A program made the position numbers and the translations under genes. DNA of 64,000 nt, taken from NCBI GenBank assembly GCA_009379825.1, contig WHTA01000015.1, forward strand, positions 39,224 through 103,223, read 5' to 3'. Origin of the DNA: Streptosporangiales bacterium. GTDB taxonomy: Bacteria > Actinomycetota > Actinomycetes > Streptosporangiales > WHST01. A model generated the notes under the pieces. The model was not told the origin of the DNA, made no database searches, and saw only the letters and a program-made list of their open reading frames with translations. Of the stretch, positions 56,452-64,000 are shown one piece after another (position 1 is the stretch's first letter; every line of letters starts with the position of its first letter).

Positions 56452-58052
56452 GCGGTTGCTGCCTCCAGCAGTTGACGGAGCCCGGCGGCCCGGTCGGTGA
56501 GGTGCAGCCGGACGACCGGGCGGCCCTTCTGGCGGAGCACGGCCAGGTCGCCGGCCGCCTGCGCGGCGATCAGGCTGCCGAACGAGTACGGCCGGTCGGG
56601 CACGGCGAGGTCGTCGGCGACGGCGCCGGTGAGCTGGACGAAGCCGCCGTTCTGGTGGCCGCCCTTGTGGTACTGGCCGGTGGAGTGCAGGAACCGCGGT
56701 CCCCAGCCGAACGTGGTCTGCACGCCGCTGCGGGCGGCGACCGCTGCGCGCAGGCGTTCTGCGGCCGCGTCCGCCTCCCGGTCGAGGTACGCCTGCAGCG
56801 CCAGGTAGCCGGTCTCGGGCACCAGGTAGTGCAGCGAGGCGAACAGGTATGCGAGCGTCTGGTCGCCGCGCAGCGTGTCCGGGTCGCCGTACACCTCGAC
56901 GGCGCCCTCGGTGAACGCGTGCGGCAGCCCGTCGCCGGCCGTCGGGTTGTCGAGCAGCGCGCGGGCCTGCTTCTTCGCCTCCTCGACGTTCGGCTGGTCG
57001 AACGGGTTGATGTCGATCACCCGGCCGGCCACCGCGACGGCCGCCTCCCACAGCAGCAGCTGCGCGCCGAGCGGGCCGTCCGTCGTCACGTCCGCACCCG
57101 CCGCAGCGCCGATCGCGACCTTCGTCGCGTCGTCGCCGGCGTCCGTCCAGCCCGGGGTGTCGCCGCTCACCGCGCCGACGTCCACCGGCAGCAGCCCGCG
57201 GTCGTCCTTGCCGGTGGACTCGGCGATCAGCTGCTCCGCCCACGCAGGGAACCCGGCGACGGGGGAGTCACCGGCACCGAGCACCACCTTGTCGCGACCA
57301 GCGGCGTGCGCGCCGCCGAGCACGGCACCGAGCACCAGGCCGGGGTTCTCCGCGGTGTCACCGGCCAGCTGCGGCAGCAGCTCCTCGGCGTCGTCGAGCA
57401 GCTGCGACACGTCCACCCCGGTGAGCCCCGCGGGCACCAGGCCGAACGCGGTGAGCGCGCTGTAGCGGCCGCCGACGTTCGGGTCCGCGAGGAACACCTT
57501 CCGGTAGCCCTCCTGCTCGCCGAGCTCGGCCAGCGCGGAACCGGGGTCGGTGACGACGACGAACCTGCTCGGCGCGTCGATGCCGGCCGCGGCGAACGCC
57601 TCCGCGTAGGCACGGCGCTGGCTGTCCGTCTCGACCGTGGTGCCCGACTTGCTCGACACCACCACGACGGTCCGCTCCAGCCGGTCGCCGAGCGCCCGCC
57701 GTACGGTGCCGGGATCGGTGCTGTCGAGGACGGTCAGCTCGACGCCTGCGGTCGCCGTGATCACCTCGGGGGCGAGCGACGAGCCGCCCATGCCGCACAG
57801 CACGACGTGGTCGAGGCCCTCCTCACGCAGCTCGGCGCGCAGTGCGTCGATCTCCGCGAGCAGCGGCCGCGAGGTGTGCGCGAGGTCGATCCAGCCGAGC
57901 CTGATGGCGGCCTCCGCCTCGGCGGCCGGCCCCCACAGCGTGGCGTCCTTGGCGACGAGCTTGGTCGCCACCTGGTCCTGGATGAGCGCGGTCAGGACGT
58001 CGGAGTACGCGGCGCCGTGCACGGACACGGCGCCGGCGGCGGGCGAGCCCAT
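56448..58052 (-). CDS. pgi: Glucose-6-phosphate isomerase
   Basis: Interconverts glucose-6-P and fructose-6-P. 534 residues; SIS-domain motifs CGMGGSSLAPEV and VVSSKSGTTVETD, and RGLLPVDVGAVSGDT. It belongs to the actinobacterial type found in pentose-phosphate operons rather than the classic long PGI. ATG overlaps the tal stop by one base. Confidence 0.93.
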   Translation of the reverse strand: MGSPAAGAVSVHGAAYSDVLTALIQDQVATKLVAKDATLWGPAAEAEAAIRLGWIDLAHTSRPLLAEIDALRAELREEGLDHVVLCGMGGSSLAPEVITATAGVELTVLDSTDPGTVRRALGDRLERTVVVVSSKSGTTVETDSQRRAYAEAFAAAGIDAPSRFVVVTDPGSALAELGEQEGYRKVFLADPNVGGRYSALTAFGLVPAGLTGVDVSQLLDDAEELLPQLAGDTAENPGLVLGAVLGGAHAAGRDKVVLGAGDSPVAGFPAWAEQLIAESTGKDDRGLLPVDVGAVSGDTPGWTDAGDDATKVAIGAAAGADVTTDGPLGAQLLLWEAAVAVAGRVIDINPFDQPNVEEAKKQARALLDNPTAGDGLPHAFTEGAVEVYGDPDTLRGDQTLAYLFASLHYLVPETGYLALQAYLDREADAAAERLRAAVAARSGVQTTFGWGPRFLHSTGQYHKGGHQNGGFVQLTGAVADDLAVPDRPYSFGSLIAAQAAGDLAVLRQKGRPVVRLHLTDRAAGLRQLLEAATA

Positions 58053-59155
58053 CAGGCGTCGTTCTGCAGCTCACTGCTGACCGCGCCGATCAGGTCGTTC
58101 CACGAGGTCTCGAACTTCTCCACGCCCTCGTCCTCGAGCACGCGCACGACGTCGTCGTAGGAGATGCCGGCGTTCTTCAGGTCCTCGAGCACCTTCTTCG
58201 CGGCGTCGTAGCTGCCCCGTACGGAGTCGCCCTCGATGTTGCCGTGGTCGGCCGTCGCGTGGATGGTCGCCTCCGGCATGGTGTTCACGACGCCGGGGGC
58301 GATCAGCTCGTCCACGTAGAAGGTGTCGGGCATGGCCGGGTCCTTCGTGCTCGTCGACGCCCACAGTGGCCGCTGCGGACGGGCACCGACGGCGCCGAGC
58401 GCCTGCCACCGCTCGCTGGCGAACTTCTGCTCGTAGAGCTCGTACGCGAGCTGGGCGTTGGCGACCGCGGCCTTGCCCTTCAGCGAGACGGCGTCGCCGC
58501 CGATCTTCTCCAGCCGGTTGTCCACCTCGGTGTCGACCCGGCTGACGAAGAACGACGCGACCGAGCCGATCTGCGAGACGTCCCTGCCGACCTTGCGGGC
58601 CCGCTCGATGCCCTCGAGGAACGCGTCGATGACCTCCGCGTACCTGGCCAGCGAGAAGATCAGCGTGACGTTGACGCTGATGCCCTCGGCGAGGCACTGG
58701 CTGATCGCCGGCAGGCCCTCGACCGTCGCCGGGATCTTTATGAAGAGGTTCGGCCGGTCGACCAGCCACCACAGCTGGCGCGCCTCGGCGATCGTCGCCT
58801 CGGTGTCGCGCGCCAGCCGCGGGTCGACCTCGATGGAGACCCGGCCGTCGACGCCCTGGGTGGAGTCGTAGACCGGACGCAGCACGTCGCACGCCCAGCG
58901 GATGTCGTACGTGGTGATCATCCGCAGTGCTTCGCCGACGTCCAGGCGTCGGACGGCGAGGTCGCGGACCTGGTCGTCGTACTTGTCCGAACCGGCGATC
59001 GCCTTCTGGAAGATCGTCGGGTTGCTCGTGACCCCGACGACGTGCTTGTTCTGCACCAGCTCGGCCAGGTTGCCTGAGACCAGCCGCTCCCTGGAGATGT
59101 CGTCCAGCCAGACGGCGACGCCCTCCGCGGACAGCCGCGCCAGGATCTCACTCAT
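58052..59155 (-). CDS. tal: Transaldolase
   Basis: Non-oxidative pentose phosphate enzyme, 367 residues. N-terminus [24 protein letters not shown] (substrate Asn) and the Schiff-base Lys in [12 protein letters not shown]. Long-type transaldolase usual for actinobacteria. ATG at 59155, 37 bp after tkt. Confidence 0.96.
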   Translation of the reverse strand: MSEILARLSAEGVAVWLDDISRERLVSGNLAELVQNKHVVGVTSNPTIFQKAIAGSDKYDDQVRDLAVRRLDVGEALRMITTYDIRWACDVLRPVYDSTQGVDGRVSIEVDPRLARDTEATIAEARQLWWLVDRPNLFIKIPATVEGLPAISQCLAEGISVNVTLIFSLARYAEVIDAFLEGIERARKVGRDVSQIGSVASFFVSRVDTEVDNRLEKIGGDAVSLKGKAAVANAQLAYELYEQKFASERWQALGAVGARPQRPLWASTSTKDPAMPDTFYVDELIAPGVVNTMPEATIHATADHGNIEGDSVRGSYDAAKKVLEDLKNAGISYDDVVRVLEDEGVEKFETSWNDLIGAVSSELQNDA

Positions 59156-59192
59156 TCGTCTTCCTCCTCCATCGCGGTCGGCAGCTGGGCGG

Positions 59193-61256
<2,064 letters not shown>

Positions 61257-61457
61257 CTGCACGACTCCTCTCCGGGGTATTCGACGTGTGTGCCGCGTGC
61301 GAGCCTATCTCTGCCGCTCGCGGTGGCTGCTCCGCTCCCCGGCGGCGGCTGGTTCGGCCCCGCGCCTTGGGCCGGTGGCGTGCGCACTAGCATGGGTGAC
61401 GCTCCGATAGCCGCCTACGTAGTTTGAGGTTTACGTGGCCCGCGCAGAGGCTCGTTC
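61257..61457. other. Divergent intergenic region tkt/ctaB
   Basis: About 200 bp holding the start regions of both operons; no clear hexamers were identified. Confidence 0.35.
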
Positions 61458-62423
61458 GTGACCGCCGTCACAAGCCGTCCCACGCCGCCGCCGGCTGCCG
61501 CGCAGCGCGGCCACCGCACGGTCAAGGCGACGCTGTGGGCGTACGTGGGGTTGACCAAGCCGCGGATCATCGAGCTGCTGCTGATCACCACCGTGCCGGT
61601 CATGTTCCTCGCGGCACGCGGCCTGCCGCCGCTGTGGCCGGTGGTCGCGACGCTGATCGGCGGCACCCTGTCGGCGGGCAGTGCGAACGCGTTGAACTGC
61701 TACATCGACAGGGACATCGACACGGCCATGCGGCGCACCAGGCGCCGGCCGCTGCCGACCGAGTCGGTGAGCCCGCGCGAGGCGCTGATCTTCGGTGTCG
61801 TGCTCGGCATCGTGTCGACGGTGTGGCTGGCGCTGACCGTCAACCAGCTGTCCGCCTGGCTGGCGCTCGGCGCGAACCTGTTCTACGTATTCGGTTACTC
61901 GCTGCTGCTGAAGCGCCGTACGTCCGCGAACATCGTGTGGGGCGGCATCGCCGGGTGTTTCCCGACGCTGATCGGGTGGACTGCCATCACCGGCAGGCTC
62001 TCGGTGGCGCCGGTGGCGCTGTTCCTCGTGGTGTTCTTCTGGACGCCGCCGCACACCTGGGCGCTGGCGATCAGGTACCGCGAGGACTACGCCGCTGCCG
62101 GGGTGCCGATGCTGCCCGTCGTCGCGTCGATGCCGGAGACTGCGCGCAAGATCCTCATCTACAGCGTCCTCACCGTGGCGAGCTCGCTGTTGCTCTGGCC
62201 GCTGGCGCACACCGGGCTGATCTACGTGACCGCGGCCGCCGTACTCGGCCTGGTGCTGTTGGTGGAGGCCGTCGCGCTGCTGCACCGCGCGACGAAGTAC
62301 GCCGCCGACGACCCGTCAGGTAGCGTCGCACTGCTGAAGCCGATGCGGCTGTTCCACTGGTCGAACATGTACGCGGCGCTGCTGTTCCTCGCGGTCGCCG
62401 TCGACGCAGTCGTCCGCTGGTAG
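61458..62423 (+). CDS. ctaB: Protoheme IX farnesyltransferase (heme O synthase)
   Basis: UbiA-family membrane prenyltransferase, 321 residues, that makes heme O for cytochrome oxidase. Key motif [24 protein letters not shown] (DxxxD, Mg site), second acidic loop [15 protein letters not shown], and about nine helices. GTG at 61458 with AGAGG 7 nt upstream. Divergent from the pentose phosphate operon, a common actinobacterial arrangement. Confidence 0.95.
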   Translation: MTAVTSRPTPPPAAAQRGHRTVKATLWAYVGLTKPRIIELLLITTVPVMFLAARGLPPLWPVVATLIGGTLSAGSANALNCYIDRDIDTAMRRTRRRPLPTESVSPREALIFGVVLGIVSTVWLALTVNQLSAWLALGANLFYVFGYSLLLKRRTSANIVWGGIAGCFPTLIGWTAITGRLSVAPVALFLVVFFWTPPHTWALAIRYREDYAAAGVPMLPVVASMPETARKILIYSVLTVASSLLLWPLAHTGLIYVTAAAVLGLVLLVEAVALLHRATKYAADDPSGSVALLKPMRLFHWSNMYAALLFLAVAVDAVVRW

Positions 62424-62473
62424 TTGCGTGGCGACGCCCCGTCGCGGCGAGGTGACGGTTACGCTGACTGGTC

Positions 62474-63901
62474 ATGAGCAAGAGTAGGAACACCTGGGTT
62501 CGCGACACCCTGGAAGGGCGTTCCACGCCACGTCGCCCGACGCTTGCCGTCCTCGGCTGGGTGGGCATCGGCGTGTGTGGGCTCGTCGCGCTCGGCTACG
62601 GCATGTTGGCCGGTGGCCCAGGGGGTTTCCTGCTCGGCGCGCTGTTCGCCATCCTGCCGGTGCCACTGCTGGTCTTCGCGGTCCTCAGCCTGGACCGGAT
62701 CGAGCCGGAGCCGACCAGGAACCTGGTGCTCGCGTTCGCCTGGGGCGCTGCCGTCTCCGTGGTGTTCGCGCTGCTCTTCCAGATCGGCTTCGGGCTCGTC
62801 GTGCCCGGCGAGATCTACGGCGCGACGATCGCCGCGCCGATCAGCGAGGAGCTGGCCAAGGGCCTGATCATCTTCCTCATCCTGCACGTGAAGAAGACCG
62901 AGCTGGACGGCCCGACCGACGGGCTGGTCTACGCCGGCATGGTCGGCCTCGGCTTCGCGATGAGCGAGAACATCGTCTACTACGGCAGCGCGCTGGCCGA
63001 CGGCGCAGGCAGCCTGGTGGCGACGTTCGTCATGCGCGGCATCTTCTCGCCGCTCGCGCACCCGCTGTTCACCGCCGCGACGGGGGTGGCGCTCGGCTTC
63101 GCGGCGCTGAAGCGCGACGCTGCCATGCGCTGGCTGCTGCCGATCGGCGGCGTGATCCTCGCGATGATCCTGCACGCGCTCTGGAACGGGTCGACCCAGA
63201 TCGGCTACGGCATCGGCCTGATCCTCTACTACCTGCTGATCATGCTGCCGATCCTCGTCGCCTGCATCCTCATCGCGTTCTTCGACCGGCGCCGGGTGCT
63301 GCGCCAGATCGCCACCCACCTGCCGGCGTACGCGCCGTCCGGGATCTTCTCGCCGGACGAGGTGGCGCTGCTGAGCACGATGAAGGCCAGGCGCAAGATG
63401 CGGCACCTGATGCGCGACTACCAGCAGGCGGCGACGGAGCTCGCGATGCTGGACGACCACGCCGCACGCGGGACGGCGGGCCCGGAGTACGGCCCCCGGC
63501 GCGAGGCGCTGGTGCGCATCCTGATGCTGGCGAAGCAGGCGTTCCCCGGTAACCAGGGCATCGCGAGGAACCTCGCCGAGATCGAGGGCACCCTGCCGCC
63601 ACCGCCGCTGTCGGCGAACCGCCGCCCGCCGCAACCGGTGCAGCCGCGCCCGGGCATGCCGCCGCCGCACCCGCCGGGCCCGCCACCGGTCGCCGGCCCG
63701 GGCCAGCGCCCGCACCCCGGCGCCGCGATGACCGGCCGGCCAGGCGGGTACCCGCAACAAGGCGGCCCGGGCGCGTACCCCCCACCTGGCGGGATGCGTC
63801 CGCAGCCACCCCAGCCGCCACCTGGCATGCCGGTGCCACCACCGAGCGGACCACCCCCAGGTGGCGCCGGCCCGCGCCCACCGATGCCTCCGCCGGCGTA
63901 G
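62474..63901 (+). CDS. PrsW-family intramembrane metalloprotease with Pro-rich C-terminus
   Basis: Multi-pass membrane protein of 475 residues. The PrsW core is visible: APISEELAKGLIIFLI (EE motif), GLVYAGMVGLGFAMSENIVYY and HPLFTAATGVALGFAA/ILHALWNGS (two His). After residue about 370 the tail is Pro/Gly-rich (PPPHPPGPPP, MPVPPPSGPPPGG). Relatives cleave anti-sigma factors. Single gene, 50 bp after ctaB. Substrate unknown. Confidence 0.85.
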   Translation: MSKSRNTWVRDTLEGRSTPRRPTLAVLGWVGIGVCGLVALGYGMLAGGPGGFLLGALFAILPVPLLVFAVLSLDRIEPEPTRNLVLAFAWGAAVSVVFALLFQIGFGLVVPGEIYGATIAAPISEELAKGLIIFLILHVKKTELDGPTDGLVYAGMVGLGFAMSENIVYYGSALADGAGSLVATFVMRGIFSPLAHPLFTAATGVALGFAALKRDAAMRWLLPIGGVILAMILHALWNGSTQIGYGIGLILYYLLIMLPILVACILIAFFDRRRVLRQIATHLPAYAPSGIFSPDEVALLSTMKARRKMRHLMRDYQQAATELAMLDDHAARGTAGPEYGPRREALVRILMLAKQAFPGNQGIARNLAEIEGTLPPPPLSANRRPPQPVQPRPGMPPPHPPGPPPVAGPGQRPHPGAAMTGRPGGYPQQGGPGAYPPPGGMRPQPPQPPPGMPVPPPSGPPPGGAGPRPPMPPPA

Positions 63902-64000
63902 GCCGGGCGCACACCAGGCCCGGGCGCTACTCGCGGGTTGTGGCCGCTGAGCGGGTCACCGCCGGGTGGCGCCGGCCCGCGCCCACCGATGCCTCCGCCG
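63860..64000 (+). repeat. Direct repeat of the PrsW gene 3' end
   Basis: A 36-bp sequence beginning GGTGGCGCCGGCCCGCGCCC occurs at 63860-63895 (last codons of the protease gene) and again at 63965-64000, cut by the window edge. Similarity also extends about 20 bp upstream (GAGCGG...). Period 105 bp. Confidence 0.7.

Overview
The window is high-GC DNA from an actinobacterium. Lineage markers are RbpA, WhiA next to RapZ and YvcK, OpcA in the pentose phosphate operon, a mycothiol-dependent isomerase fold protein, a DUF5753-type XRE regulator with a DUF397 partner, NgcEFG sugar uptake and a 6C-family small RNA. Frequent GTG starts, ATGA/TGATG overlaps and the lack of T-tracts after most hairpins fit this. 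A morphologically complex actinomycete is likely; the genus cannot be named from the sequence.

Layout. 1-8.5 kb: membrane acyltransferase, glutaryl-CoA dehydrogenase type flavoenzyme, polar amino-acid ABC operon with a good promoter, MBL hydrolase, MDMPI-like protein, divergent argS. 8.8-14.9 kb: an amino-sugar block with ngcEFG (lipoprotein plus two permeases, no ATPase), a gamma-glutamyltransferase and a BadF-type sugar kinase.

15-31.5 kb: a catabolic island. A FCD GntR regulator precedes a three-subunit molybdenum hydroxylase, an ACMSD-like amidohydrolase, a homogentisate-dioxygenase-like cupin and a deaminase-like amidohydrolase. A second, opposite operon carries another GntR, DUF2848, an HpaB-type monooxygenase, a cupin and a flavin reductase. 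Divergent from it are a NitT/TauT-type ABC importer and a UbiD decarboxylase. Together they look like uptake, ring hydroxylation, deamination, cleavage and decarboxylation of an aromatic or N-heteroaromatic acid; the substrate is unknown. The hpaB-type gene has a tandemly duplicated start region that creates a 27-codon overlapping cistron.

31.7-41.7 kb: uvrA, two accessory genes, uvrC, rapZ, yvcK, whiA. 41.7-48.6 kb: an interruption between whiA and gap that holds a 6C RNA (minus strand), a DUF397/XRE pair with a TGCACGTGCA motif array, two tandem zinc metallopeptidases with proline-rich N-termini, a decayed third copy and a DUF2207 protein. 48.7-61.3 kb: gap-pgk-tpiA, secG, rbpA, a GNAT enzyme, then on the minus strand tkt-tal-pgi-zwf-opcA-pgl, i.e. 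lower glycolysis facing the pentose phosphate operon. 61.4-64 kb: ctaB and a PrsW-family membrane protease whose 3' end is partly repeated at the window edge. I saw no tRNA, rRNA, CRISPR array or intact insertion sequence.
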